From contig NZ_CP041030.1 in the NCBI RefSeq assembly GCF_012224145.1, positions 1,054,001 through 1,118,000 of the forward strand: a stretch of 64,000 bases of DNA, written 5' to 3'. The position numbers and the translations under genes were made by a program. The notes under the pieces were generated by a model. It ran no database searches. It saw nothing but the letters and a program-made list of their open reading frames with translations, and was not told where the DNA came from. Of the stretch, positions 18,367 to 28,124 are shown in pieces. Each line of letters opens with the position of its first letter. The stretch's first letter is position 1. Origin of the DNA: Francisella sp. LA112445. GTDB lineage: Bacteria > Pseudomonadota > Gammaproteobacteria > Francisellales > Francisellaceae.

Positions 18367-19583
18367 GCTTTCTTATTCTTTAAAAGAGTTATTCCAAGAG
18401 TAGTTAGTAATATAAAAATTATACTTATTAGAGCTGTAAAATTAACAGAAAATATAATAATAAATCCACCAAATATACATACAATAGCATTTCCAAACAT
18501 TGATAAAGAAGCGCGTAAACCTAGGATTTCACCTTGCTTATCATCTGGCGCAATATCAGAAAGCATAACTAGTTGTAAATTATTAGCTGTACCAAATGCC
18601 AACCCAAGAAGGGCAAACTGTAAAATGACCAAATAAATATTATTAGAGACTAATAAAAGATAGCCTATGAGCATAATACTAAACATCAAATATAAATTCT
18701 TCTTTAATGAGAATCTTCTATTTAAGAATGAAGGAAGATACAACACACTTATAGAAAGACTTATACTATATACTGCTGTTAGTATTGCAATAGTCATAGA
18801 TTTCATATTCCAATTATTAGCAAGTATTACTGGATAAAACTCATAATAGGTTAGAATAGATAATGATAAAAATGTACTACTAAATAGTAGTATTTTTATT
18901 GAATCATTCTTAGTAATATTTGACAAATTTTTAATAATCCTAAATTCTTCAAATATGTTTATTTTCTTTGAAGATATTTTTGGCATACTCTCTGTAAGTT
19001 TATATTTCACTAATATCATTAATATAATAGACACAAAGGCTGCAAAAAGAAAAGGGGTAGCATAGTCAAACCAATATATTATATGATGATTACATAATAC
19101 CGCACCTATAATAGGACCAAGAACATAGGCTAAAGATGCTGTTGCGGATAATTTACCTAAGTCTTTTTGTTTATTTTTTGTTATATCAACAATAAATGCT
19201 TGAGCTACAACATAATTAGCCTCAAAAGCTCCTGTCATAAATCTTGTTATAATCAACAAGAATACACTACCTTTAGATATTGAAATAAAAGATAAAAAAT
19301 ACCCAATAGCTGAAAAAATAAGTGTATTTATTAAAATTTTTTTACGTCCATATTTATCTGAAAATCTACCAATAATAGGTGCTCCTATAAACTGTCCCAT
19401 AGGATATGCAGCTAGAGTAAACCCTAGTCCAATATTTAGTATTTCTTGGGATGCATAAGGAAATAAACTATGATCATTAATAAATAAAGGTGCAAAAATA
19501 GCATAGGGCATTGAGGCACCAACAACACTAAAAAATATTATAAATAATAAAAAATATATTTGATTGTTCGTTTTATTACTCAT
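18363..19583 (-). CDS. MFS transporter, drug:H+ antiporter-like
   Basis: A 406-residue protein with about 12 hydrophobic segments. GRFSDKYGRKKILI near residues 70-83 is the MFS loop 2-3 motif, and GPIIGAVL near residue 156 resembles motif C of drug-exporting members. It probably exports small molecules. It follows the first aldo/keto reductase by 1 base on the same strand, so the two may be co-transcribed. The 3' end overlaps the pabA stop codon by 4 bases in convergent orientation. Confidence 0.8.
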   Translation of the reverse strand: MSNKTNNQIYFLLFIIFFSVVGASMPYAIFAPLFINDHSLFPYASQEILNIGLGFTLAAYPMGQFIGAPIIGRFSDKYGRKKILINTLIFSAIGYFLSFISISKGSVFLLIITRFMTGAFEANYVVAQAFIVDITKNKQKDLGKLSATASLAYVLGPIIGAVLCNHHIIYWFDYATPFLFAAFVSIILMILVKYKLTESMPKISSKKINIFEEFRIIKNLSNITKNDSIKILLFSSTFLSLSILTYYEFYPVILANNWNMKSMTIAILTAVYSISLSISVLYLPSFLNRRFSLKKNLYLMFSIMLIGYLLLVSNNIYLVILQFALLGLAFGTANNLQLVMLSDIAPDDKQGEILGLRASLSMFGNAIVCIFGGFIIIFSVNFTALISIIFILLTTLGITLLKNKKA

Positions 19584-19584
19584 T

Positions 19585-20655
19585 TTAAAAAGGAATTGGA
19601 TATTTTTTTCTTACTTCTTCTATATCTGCTAATACTTCCTGTGATAGCTCAAGATTAATAGCGCTAATATTTGTTTTTAATTGTTCCATTGATGTTGCAC
19701 CAATTATACTAGAACTCATATATGGTTTACGAATTGTAAATGCTATTGCCATTTGACATATATCTAAGTTATGTTTTTTAGCTATATTAATATAACTATT
19801 TATAACCTCATCTTTTACATTTAGTCTATAAGCTAGCATATCTTTTAAACTTTGATTAGAAAGGAATCTACTTGACATGCGCGATTCACTAGGGCGTTTA
19901 TTATTTAGATATTTCCCTGATAATACTCCCATATTTAGAGGGGACCATGTTAGATATGAAATATTCTCAAGTGCACATATCTCCATAATATCAGTTTCAT
20001 CTCTACGGCGTAATAAATTATATTCATTTTGAAGGCTTTGGATTCGTGGTAAATTATATTTTTCAGAAAGGTTTAAAAATTGATTAATTCCCCAAGCTGA
20101 ATCATTTGATATTCCAATATGTTTAATTTTACCCACTTTAATAAGCTCATTACATGTTTGTAGAATCTCTAGAATATTTTCAATAATTTGAGATTTATCA
20201 AAATTATTTTTAGTAGGCTCATAATCCCACCATAAATTAAAATGATAATGAGGTCTATTTGTAGGCCAATGAAATTGATATAAGTCGATATAATCTGTCT
20301 GTAGACGCCTTAAGCTATTATCAACAGCTTGAATAATATTGACTTTATTTGTTTCTGGATTAACTTCATTTCTAATATACGATACCGGAGAGAATTTAGT
20401 TGCAAGTATAACATCATCTCTTTTTTTATATTTTGAAAACCAATTACCAATTATTTCTTCTGTTTTACCATAAGTTTCTGGAGTTCTAGGAAAAGCATAC
20501 ATTTCTGCAGTATCCCAAAAGTTTACACCTTGTGATAAAGCATAGTTCATTTGCTCAAAACCTTCTGACTCAGTATTTTGTTGTCCCCAAGTCATAGTGC
20601 CAAGGCATATTCTACTTATATCGATGTTTGTTTTTCCTAACTTTATATATTTCAT
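19585..20655 (-). CDS. Tas-type aldo/keto reductase, paralog 1 of 4
   Basis: A 356-residue NADPH-dependent aldo/keto reductase of the Tas/YajO group. The tetrad is visible: NFWDTAEMY gives Asp and Tyr near residues 51-56, ILATKFSP the lysine, and LYQFHWPTN the histidine. SIIGATSMEQL near residue 313 is the cofactor-binding segment. It aligns end to end with the three genes upstream on the same strand, but is the most divergent by eye, and the MFS gene follows 1 base later. The substrate is unknown. Confidence 0.88.
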   Translation of the reverse strand: MKYIKLGKTNIDISRICLGTMTWGQQNTESEGFEQMNYALSQGVNFWDTAEMYAFPRTPETYGKTEEIIGNWFSKYKKRDDVILATKFSPVSYIRNEVNPETNKVNIIQAVDNSLRRLQTDYIDLYQFHWPTNRPHYHFNLWWDYEPTKNNFDKSQIIENILEILQTCNELIKVGKIKHIGISNDSAWGINQFLNLSEKYNLPRIQSLQNEYNLLRRRDETDIMEICALENISYLTWSPLNMGVLSGKYLNNKRPSESRMSSRFLSNQSLKDMLAYRLNVKDEVINSYINIAKKHNLDICQMAIAFTIRKPYMSSSIIGATSMEQLKTNISAINLELSQEVLADIEEVRKKYPIPF

Positions 20656-20729
20656 ACTTTACAAAAAAAGTGAATTTAAAAAATATAATAAATAATATAG
20701 CTGGTTAAGAAAAAAATAGATATTCTTTT

Positions 20730-21803
20730 TTAGAATGGGACAGGGTATTTTCTTCTGACTTTCTCGATATCTGCAAGTACATCCTCAGATAGCTCTAAAT
20801 TTATAGCTTCAATATTTGTTTTAAGTTGTTGCAGATTGGTTGCGCCAATGATACTAGAAGTCATGTATGATTTTCTAATTGTAAATGCTATAGCCATTTG
20901 GCAAACATCTAGATTATGTTTTTTTGCTACAGCAAGATATTCTTCTACAGCTTTATCTACCGTTGGATTATGTCTAGTTGCAAATCTAGCCTTTTGTTCT
21001 TCAGAACCCATTACTTCATCAGAAAGTCTACTACCAGCAGGGACTTTACCATTTAGATATTTACCACTTAATATTCCCATTTGTAAAGGTGACCATGGTA
21101 AATATGAAACCTCTTCTAATGCACAAGTTTCCATCACATCAGTTTCATCTCTACGACGCAGCAAGTTATACTCATTTTGAATACTCGCAATTCTGGGTAA
21201 ATTATATTTTTCAGCAAGCTTTATAAATTGACTAATACCCCAAGCAGAATCATCCGAAAGGCCAATATGACGAATTTTACCTGCCTTTATAAGTTCATCA
21301 CATGTTTGTAGAGTTTCTAAGATATTATCTAAAATTTGTTGCTTTGTAGACTCACCTTGTGATGGTTCAAAGTCCCACCAATCAGCAAAATGATAGTTAG
21401 GTCTATTAACGGGCCAATGAAATTGGTAAAGATCAATATAGTCAGTTTTTAATCTTTTTAAACTATTATCAACAGCTGTAATAATATTTGGCTTATTAAT
21501 TATAGGGCTTTCTTCTCCTCGAGCCCAAGGAATAGGTGAAAATTTAGTAGCTAGAATGACTTCTTCTCTTTTTTGTCTAGATTCAAACCAGTTTCCTATA
21601 ATTTCCTCTGTTTTACCATAAGTATTAGGAGTTGGTGGTACTGCATATAGCTCAGCTGTATCCCAAAAGTTTACACCTTGAGTTAATGCATAATCCATCT
21701 GATCAAAACCTTCAGCTTGTGAGTTTTGCAATCCCCAAGTCATAGTTCCAAGACATATTCTACTGATATCGAGATTAGTCTTTCCTAATTTAGTATATTT
21801 CAT
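20730..21803 (-). CDS. Tas-type aldo/keto reductase, paralog 2 of 4
   Basis: A 357-residue protein with the same architecture as its neighbours: catalytic Asp and Tyr in NFWDTAELY, lysine in LATKFSPIPW, histidine in YQFHWPVN, and cofactor segment SIIGATNLQQL. The 74-base gap after it has no sign of a terminator. By eye it is closest to paralog 3, sharing the PWARGEE and GLSDDSAWG segments, which points to a recent duplication of that pair. Confidence 0.88.
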   Translation of the reverse strand: MKYTKLGKTNLDISRICLGTMTWGLQNSQAEGFDQMDYALTQGVNFWDTAELYAVPPTPNTYGKTEEIIGNWFESRQKREEVILATKFSPIPWARGEESPIINKPNIITAVDNSLKRLKTDYIDLYQFHWPVNRPNYHFADWWDFEPSQGESTKQQILDNILETLQTCDELIKAGKIRHIGLSDDSAWGISQFIKLAEKYNLPRIASIQNEYNLLRRRDETDVMETCALEEVSYLPWSPLQMGILSGKYLNGKVPAGSRLSDEVMGSEEQKARFATRHNPTVDKAVEEYLAVAKKHNLDVCQMAIAFTIRKSYMTSSIIGATNLQQLKTNIEAINLELSEDVLADIEKVRRKYPVPF

Positions 21804-21885
21804 TTTAAATAATAATTTTTGAGTTTGAAAAGATTATAACAAATAAAATGTACGGTTAAGAAATAAAAAATTGAGTATTATAAAT

Positions 21886-22947
21886 TTAGTATGCAACAGG
21901 ATATTTTCTTCTAACATTCTCAATATCTTGAAGTACATCCTGAGATAGTTCTAAATTTATAGCACCAATATTTGTTTTAAGTTGTTGTAAGTTAGTTGCT
22001 CCAATTATACTACAGCTCATATATGGCTTTCTAATTGTAAAAGCTAATGCCATTTGACATACATCTAGATTATGTTTTTTAGCTACTGCAATATATTGCT
22101 CTACAGCTGCATCAACTATAGGATTTAGTTTTGCAGCATATCTAGATCTACGTTCAGGAGAGCTCATTCTACTACCTTCAGGAGCATTACCATTTAAGTA
22201 TTTGCCACTTAATATTCCTGCATGAAGAGGTGACCATGATAAATATGAAACATCTTCTAAAGCACAAGTTTCCATGACATCTGTTTCATCTCTACGACGT
22301 AATAAGTTATATTCATGTTGCAAACTAGCTATTCTTGGCAAGTTATACTTCTCTGAAAGCTTTAGAAACTGGCTTACGCCCCAAGCAGAGTCATCTGAAA
22401 GACCTATATGGCGAATTTTACCAGCTTTTATAAGCTCATCGCATGTTTGTAGAGTTTCTAAGATATTATCTAAAATGTGTTGTTTAGCAGATTCTCCCTG
22501 TTGTGATGGTTCAAAATTCCACCAATTCTCAAAATGATAATGAGATCTATTAGTAGGCCAATGGAATTGATAAAGATCAATATAATCGGTCTTTAACCTT
22601 TTTAAACTATTATCTACAGCTGTAATGATATTTTGCTTATTGATTGTAGGATTTTCCTCACCTCGAGCCCAAGGAAGTGGCGAAAATTTAGTAGCTAAAA
22701 TAATTTCTTCTCTTTTTTGTCTAGACTTAAGCCAATTTCCTATGATTGTTTCTGTTTTAGCATAAGTTTTAGGATTTGGTGGGATTGGATACATTTCAGC
22801 AGTATCCCAAAAATTTACTCCTTGAGATAGGGCATAATCCATTTGCTCAAAACCTTCTGACTGAGAGTTTTGCTCTCCCCAAGTCATAGTTCCTAGACAT
22901 ATTCTGCTAACATTAATATCTGTTTTTCCAAGTTTTGTATATTTCAT
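21886..22947 (-). CDS. Tas-type aldo/keto reductase, paralog 3 of 4
   Basis: A 353-residue protein with the full AKR tetrad (NFWDTAEMYPIPP, LATKFSPLPW, YQFHWPTNRSHY). It differs from paralog 2 mainly in the loop near residues 260-280, where the segments SSPERRSRYAAK and DEVMGSEEQKARFA correspond. That variable loop commonly contributes to substrate choice in AKRs, so the paralogs may differ in specificity. Confidence 0.88.
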   Translation of the reverse strand: MKYTKLGKTDINVSRICLGTMTWGEQNSQSEGFEQMDYALSQGVNFWDTAEMYPIPPNPKTYAKTETIIGNWLKSRQKREEIILATKFSPLPWARGEENPTINKQNIITAVDNSLKRLKTDYIDLYQFHWPTNRSHYHFENWWNFEPSQQGESAKQHILDNILETLQTCDELIKAGKIRHIGLSDDSAWGVSQFLKLSEKYNLPRIASLQHEYNLLRRRDETDVMETCALEDVSYLSWSPLHAGILSGKYLNGNAPEGSRMSSPERRSRYAAKLNPIVDAAVEQYIAVAKKHNLDVCQMALAFTIRKPYMSCSIIGATNLQQLKTNIGAINLELSQDVLQDIENVRRKYPVAY

Positions 22948-23005
22948 AAATCATGGTAAATTTTGAATTTTATGACATTATAACAAATAATATTGCTAGC
23001 GAGTT

Positions 23006-24070
23006 TTAAAAAGGTACTGGATATTTTCTTCTGACTTTCTCAATATCTTGAAGTATTTCTTCAGATAGCTGCAAATTTATGGAATCAATATTTGTCTTAA
23101 GCTGTGACATAGTAGTTGCTCCAATTATGCTGCAATTCATATATGGCTTTCTAAGTGTAAAAGCTATCGCCATTTGGCAGATATCTAAGTTATGCTTTTT
23201 AGCAACATTAATATACTCTGTTACGGCATTATCATTAGTTGCAAATCTAAAACCATAACGATCCTCTTGACCATCTAAAATTTCCACTGACATTCTTGTG
23301 CCAGCAGGGCGTGCGCCATTACGATATTTACCTGTTATAACTCCCTGCTCAAGGGGAGACCATGCTAAATAAGATATATCCTCTAAAGCACAAGTTTCCA
23401 TCACATCTGTTTCATCTCTACGCCTATTAAGATTGTATTCATGTTGAATACTTTCAATACGAGGTAAGTTATATTTCTCAGCTAAGCGAATAAACTGATT
23501 AATACCCCAAACCGAATCATTAGATAGTCCTAAATACTTGATCTTTCCAGCTTTTACTAATTCATCACATGTAAGCAGAATCTCGTAAATATTTTCTACT
23601 ATTTGATCTTTATTTTGCTGTCCTGCTAGAGGTTCAAAATCCCACCAATTACCAAAGTGATAATGTGGTCTATTTGTGGGCCAATGAAATTGATACAGAT
23701 CTATATAGTCAGTTTTTAAACGCTTTAAGCTATTGTTTACAGCTTCAACAATATTATTTTTATTGGTTATTGGATCTTTTTCATTTCTTGCCCATGGCAT
23801 AGGGGAAAACTTAGTAGCTAAAACTACCTCATCACGTTTGTTTGTAAATTTAAACCAGTTACCGATTATTTCTTCTGTTTTTCCGTATGTGTTAGCAGTA
23901 GGGGGAATTGCATACATTTCTGCAGTATCCCAGAAATTAATACCTTGTGATAAAGCATAATCCATTTGCTCAAAACCTTCTGCTTGGGTATTTTGCCTAC
24001 CCCAAGTCATAGTACCTAAACATATTCTACTAATATCAATATCAGTTTTGCCTAATTTTGTATACTTCAT
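23006..24070 (-). CDS. Tas-type aldo/keto reductase, paralog 4 of 4
   Basis: A 354-residue protein, first in the transcribed order of the four. Catalytic residues are intact (NFWDTAEMYAIPP, LATKFSPMPW, YQFHWPTNRPHY) and the cofactor segment is SIIGATTMSQL. The variable loop near residues 262-285 reads SVEILDGQEDRYGFRFA, unlike the other three. All four share the TMTWG and RRRDETD(V/I)MET blocks. Confidence 0.88.
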   Translation of the reverse strand: MKYTKLGKTDIDISRICLGTMTWGRQNTQAEGFEQMDYALSQGINFWDTAEMYAIPPTANTYGKTEEIIGNWFKFTNKRDEVVLATKFSPMPWARNEKDPITNKNNIVEAVNNSLKRLKTDYIDLYQFHWPTNRPHYHFGNWWDFEPLAGQQNKDQIVENIYEILLTCDELVKAGKIKYLGLSNDSVWGINQFIRLAEKYNLPRIESIQHEYNLNRRRDETDVMETCALEDISYLAWSPLEQGVITGKYRNGARPAGTRMSVEILDGQEDRYGFRFATNDNAVTEYINVAKKHNLDICQMAIAFTLRKPYMNCSIIGATTMSQLKTNIDSINLQLSEEILQDIEKVRRKYPVPF

Positions 24071-24146
24071 AGCAGTTCTACTAGAATAATTTAATACTGG
24101 AAAAATTATAGCAAATATTTATAAAGTGAGACTGTTTTAAATAAGA

Positions 24147-25073
24147 TTATTTTGGATAGCTTATAGATTTATAACTTAGATTAGTATTATATTTTATATC
24201 TTTATTTGGAAAGGCATCATATCCAACGCGTGCTTTGTGTAGTTTAGAAATGTTTAGTTTTTCAATGACAACATCTTCTTTATTAAAATTACCCTTAGCC
24301 AAATAGTTAAGAGGAAAAGCCTTATTTTGTGGTGAAGTAAATAGTATTTGACTAACTCCATCTACACCTTGAGTATGATCCTTATCTAATCCAGAAGCCA
24401 TACCAACAACTACACCATAAGCAAAATTTTGTATTGATAACATTTTTACAGCAGTATGAACTCTATTTAAACCATAAAGATCATTTGTATATGATGGAAC
24501 TATAATTATATCAGGGTTAATTTTTGAAAGCTTCTGAGATATGTTTGGAAACTCACTTGTATAACATATCAAAATTGCAATTTTAGTGCCTTTATAATTT
24601 AAGACTAGAATATCTTTACCAAACTTTGTATAACCAACATTTCTCTCTTCAGGAGTCAGATATATTTTATCATTCTCTACAATCTCTCCATTTGGTAAGC
24701 CTACTATAACAGTATTAGATATTTTACCATTATCGTTTTTAGCTATAGTTCCAGCTATTAGGACAATATTTAATTTTTTAGCTAGTTGAGAAATTAATTT
24801 CTTTGTTTTTGAATAATAACTACTAAGCTTAACAATACTTTGTTTATTCCATGGTAGGTCATTAATTAGATTTACGGAATTATCTTCAGGGAAAACAACT
24901 ATCTCTGCTCCTTTAGCTTTAGCTTGCTTAGATAGTCTTTCAATATTGTTCGCAAATTGATCAAAAGATTCTTGCTTAATAACCATTTGAACAGCTGCAA
25001 CGCTTATTGTTTGGCTATATCCAAAGCTTATAAATATTATAAAAAACAGTAGAAACTTTATACTTTTAAACAT
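24147..25073 (-). CDS. Exported carbon-nitrogen hydrolase (nitrilase superfamily)
   Basis: A 308-residue protein with a signal peptide at residues 1-20 (KSIKFLLFFIIFISFGYSQ). The nitrilase triad can be placed: Glu in VVFPEDN near residue 63, Lys in NDKIYLTPEERNVGY near residue 135, and Cys in AILICYTSEFP near residue 169. The family cleaves nitriles or amides. An exported member is less common than cytoplasmic ones; the substrate cannot be predicted. It is monocistronic between the AKR set and the opp operon. Confidence 0.82.
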   Translation of the reverse strand: MFKSIKFLLFFIIFISFGYSQTISVAAVQMVIKQESFDQFANNIERLSKQAKAKGAEIVVFPEDNSVNLINDLPWNKQSIVKLSSYYSKTKKLISQLAKKLNIVLIAGTIAKNDNGKISNTVIVGLPNGEIVENDKIYLTPEERNVGYTKFGKDILVLNYKGTKIAILICYTSEFPNISQKLSKINPDIIIVPSYTNDLYGLNRVHTAVKMLSIQNFAYGVVVGMASGLDKDHTQGVDGVSQILFTSPQNKAFPLNYLAKGNFNKEDVVIEKLNISKLHKARVGYDAFPNKDIKYNTNLSYKSISYPK

Positions 25074-25195
25074 TTTAAAAAATTTTAGTATTATAAATAC
25101 AACAAATTATACTTTTAAAATAACAAAGGTATAGTAGAAATTTATTTTATCGATTAGATATTAAGACTAGTATAAGTTTGATTGAAAGATAGCGC

Positions 25196-26176
25196 TTAAG
25201 CTCTAATACATGCGACTTTTCGTATTTCAGATGTTTCTTTTACCTCAGGTTTTGATATAGAACAATCTTGTGTTGCAATAGGGCAACGAGTTCTAAAAAC
25301 ACAACCAGATGGAGGATTTATCGGTGAGGGTAAATCTCCTTCAAGAATCTGAATTTTCTTATTACGCTCTAGGTGAGGGTCTGGTAAAGGTACTGCTGAT
25401 AATAATGCTTTAGTATATGGATGAAGGGGATTATCACAAAGTGATTTTGACTCGCCAATTTCCATCACATTACCTAGATACATTACCATAATTCTATCTG
25501 AAATATGCTTAACTACACTTAGATTATGAGCAATAAATAATATAGTTAGGTTAAGAGTTTTTTGTAAATCTTTTAACAAATTTACTATTTGTGCTTGGAT
25601 CGAAACATCTAGTGCACTAACAGGCTCATCACATACAAGAATCGTAGGTTTTAAAATTAGAGCTCTTGCTATACCAACACGCTGACATTGCCCACCTGAA
25701 AATTGGTGAGGATAACGGTTTACATGCTTAGGAGACAAACCTACCATTTTCATAATTTCTTCAACCCTTTGACGCCTTTCTTTTGAGGATAGGTTAGGTT
25801 CATGTACTTTTAGAGGTTCGGCTATAATATTACCAACAGTTATTCTTGGATTTAATGATGCAAAGGGATCTTGGAAAACCATTTGTATGTCTTTTCTTAC
25901 CGATTGCCAAGCTTTTTTTGTCTTAAGAGCAGTTAAGTCCTTACCTGCCCAAACAACTCTACCTTCTGTAGCACTGACAAGTCCAACAATAGCTCTAATT
26001 AATGTTGACTTACCACAGCCTGATTCACCTACAATACCTAATGTTTCACCTTTGATTACATCAAAAGAAACACCATCAACTGCCTTAACATACCTTGTTT
26101 CTTGCCAAGGCCATGATTTTTTAAGAGGAAAGTGGATTTTTAAGTCACTAATGTTTAATAAAGAATTTTCAGTCAT
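25196..26176 (-). CDS. oppF: OppF, oligopeptide ABC transporter ATPase
   Basis: A 326-residue ABC ATPase and last gene of oppABCDF. Walker A GIVGESGCGKSTL is near residues 48-60, the Q-loop in QMVFQDPFASLNPR, signature HQFSGGQCQRVGIARAL near residue 161, Walker B ILVCDEPVSALD, and the C-terminal CRTRCP-like segment FRTRCPIATQDC, typical of oligopeptide/dipeptide ATPases that bind an iron-sulfur cluster there. It pairs with OppD to power peptide import. Confidence 0.93.
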   Translation of the reverse strand: MTENSLLNISDLKIHFPLKKSWPWQETRYVKAVDGVSFDVIKGETLGIVGESGCGKSTLIRAIVGLVSATEGRVVWAGKDLTALKTKKAWQSVRKDIQMVFQDPFASLNPRITVGNIIAEPLKVHEPNLSSKERRQRVEEIMKMVGLSPKHVNRYPHQFSGGQCQRVGIARALILKPTILVCDEPVSALDVSIQAQIVNLLKDLQKTLNLTILFIAHNLSVVKHISDRIMVMYLGNVMEIGESKSLCDNPLHPYTKALLSAVPLPDPHLERNKKIQILEGDLPSPINPPSGCVFRTRCPIATQDCSISKPEVKETSEIRKVACIRA

Positions 26177-26185
26177 ATTATTTTA

Positions 26186-27169
26186 TTAACCTCTCTGACT
26201 TATAATATTTTTACTATTAAAACATGCTACTAAATGTGTATTATTAGCTCCTATATTTTCAAGTATAGGTGCACTTTCAATACATGCTTCTGTTGCATAA
26301 GTACATCTTGGGGAAAATGCACAACCTCTAGGTAGATGTGATAAATCAGGTGGCTCACCAGGAATTGCTTGTAATTGTGATTTTGGCAAATCAACTCTAG
26401 GAGTAGCAGCCATTAGTCCCGTAGTATAAGGATGATAATGGTTATTAAATAAACCGTTAATATCCGCAGATTCAACTAAAGAACCTCCATACATCACCAT
26501 GACTCTATCACAAGCTCCTGCAACAACACCAATGTCATGGGTAATCAAAATAGTTGCCATTTGAAACTCTTTTTGAAGTCCATTTAATAGTTTTAAGATC
26601 TGAGCTTGTACAGTTACATCTAAAGCAGTGGTTGGTTCATCCGCTATTAAAAGCTTGGGCTTACACATAAGAGCCATAGCGATCATTACACGTTGACGCA
26701 TTCCACCAGAGAATTCATGAGGGTATAATTTGATTCTATTTTTAGCATCAGGAATATGTACTGCATCTAACATTTCTATAGCATGTTTTCTTGCTTCCGC
26801 TTTTGAGCAGTTTTTATGAATCATCATAGTTTCACAGAGCTGTGCTTCTACATTTATATATGGATTTAATGAAGTCATAGGATCTTGGAAAATCATCGAA
26901 ATATCATTCCCACGAATCTGATTTAGAGCCTTAGTCTTCATACCAATTAACTCTTGACCATTTAACTTTACAGAACCTGTAATAACAGCATTAGGGGCTG
27001 ATAGTCCCATAAGAGCTAAAACTGTTTGGCTTTTTCCTGAACCTGATTCACCAACTATTCCTAAAGTTTCACTTTCATCAAGTGTAAAGCTAATATTATT
27101 AACTGCACTTATCAAACCATCATTGGTTTTGAATTTTACATTTAAATTTTTAACTTCTAATAATGACAT
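26186..27169 (-). CDS. oppD: OppD, oligopeptide ABC transporter ATPase
   Basis: A 327-residue ABC ATPase. Walker A GIVGESGSGKSQTV near residues 36-49, signature HEFSGGMRQRVMIAMAL near residue 149, Walker B LLIADEPTTALDVT, and the C-terminal cysteine motif GCAFSPRCTYATEAC. It sits 9 bases upstream of oppF and 9 bases downstream of oppC, within a tight minus-strand operon. Confidence 0.93.
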   Translation of the reverse strand: MSLLEVKNLNVKFKTNDGLISAVNNISFTLDESETLGIVGESGSGKSQTVLALMGLSAPNAVITGSVKLNGQELIGMKTKALNQIRGNDISMIFQDPMTSLNPYINVEAQLCETMMIHKNCSKAEARKHAIEMLDAVHIPDAKNRIKLYPHEFSGGMRQRVMIAMALMCKPKLLIADEPTTALDVTVQAQILKLLNGLQKEFQMATILITHDIGVVAGACDRVMVMYGGSLVESADINGLFNNHYHPYTTGLMAATPRVDLPKSQLQAIPGEPPDLSHLPRGCAFSPRCTYATEACIESAPILENIGANNTHLVACFNSKNIISQRG

Positions 27170-27178
27170 AAATCCTCC

Positions 27179-28114
27179 TTAACGATGTTCACGTGGGTCC
27201 AAGGCATCTCTTAAACCATTACCGATAAAATTAAAACACAATAGTGTTACTGTTAAAAATATTGAAGGAATAACTAAAATCCACCAATAATTGAAAGTTA
27301 TCACAGCAACGCCATCACTAATCAAACCACCCCAGTCAGTCATAGGAGGTTGTACACCTAAACCTAGAAAACTTAAAAATGCAGCTGTCATAATAACTAT
27401 CGGAACAGTTAGAGTAATATATACAGCCACAATACCTATAAGATTTCTGACAATATGACGAGTAATAATAGTTCCTTCTTTGACACCACAGACATATGCT
27501 GCTTCAATAAACTCCTTACTCTTAAGCCCTAAAGTCTGACCTCGCACAACACGAGCCATATCAAGCCAACTTACAGCCCCAATAGCGATAAATACTAATA
27601 CAAAGTCTCTACCAAAGATAGTGACTAATAATATTGCGAAAAACATAAATGGTAGGCCATATAATATATCTACTATACGCATTAAGACACTATCAATCTT
27701 AGCACCAAAGAACCCAGCTGTCGCACCGACAAGTGTACCAATTACAACGCTTACAAGAGTTGCAACAAAACCTATCTCTAGAGTTATTCTCCCACCTACC
27801 ATTACTCGAGTGAAAACATCACGACCTAGATCATCTGTACCAAACCAATGTATAGCACTAGGTGCTTGGTCAACTTGGAGTAAGTTTTGATCTGCGTAAC
27901 TATATGGTGAAAACCATGGAAGTATAATTACAGCTAAAACTATTAAGATTAGTATTACTAAGCTGATCATTGCGGTTTTATTTTTCTTAAAACGCAACCA
28001 AGCATCATGATAAAGGCTACGTCCCTTAAAAGCTTCATCATGAGACTGATCTGCAATATTATTTAAAAAATCAGCATTTTTCTTTTTTTGATTTAATGTA
28101 AAACTCTGAACCAT
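27179..28114 (-). CDS. oppC: OppC, oligopeptide ABC transporter permease
   Basis: A 311-residue inner-membrane permease. An N-terminal cytoplasmic stretch precedes the first membrane segment (MISLVILILIVLAVIILPW), followed by GTDDLGRDVFTRV and the EAA loop region EAAYVCGVKEGTIITRHIVRN near residue 203 that contacts the ATPases. GLGVQPPMTDWG near residue 265 is characteristic of OppC/DppC. It forms the translocation pore with OppB. Confidence 0.93.
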   Translation of the reverse strand: MVQSFTLNQKKKNADFLNNIADQSHDEAFKGRSLYHDAWLRFKKNKTAMISLVILILIVLAVIILPWFSPYSYADQNLLQVDQAPSAIHWFGTDDLGRDVFTRVMVGGRITLEIGFVATLVSVVIGTLVGATAGFFGAKIDSVLMRIVDILYGLPFMFFAILLVTIFGRDFVLVFIAIGAVSWLDMARVVRGQTLGLKSKEFIEAAYVCGVKEGTIITRHIVRNLIGIVAVYITLTVPIVIMTAAFLSFLGLGVQPPMTDWGGLISDGVAVITFNYWWILVIPSIFLTVTLLCFNFIGNGLRDALDPREHR

Positions 28115-28124
28115 AATCTACCTC

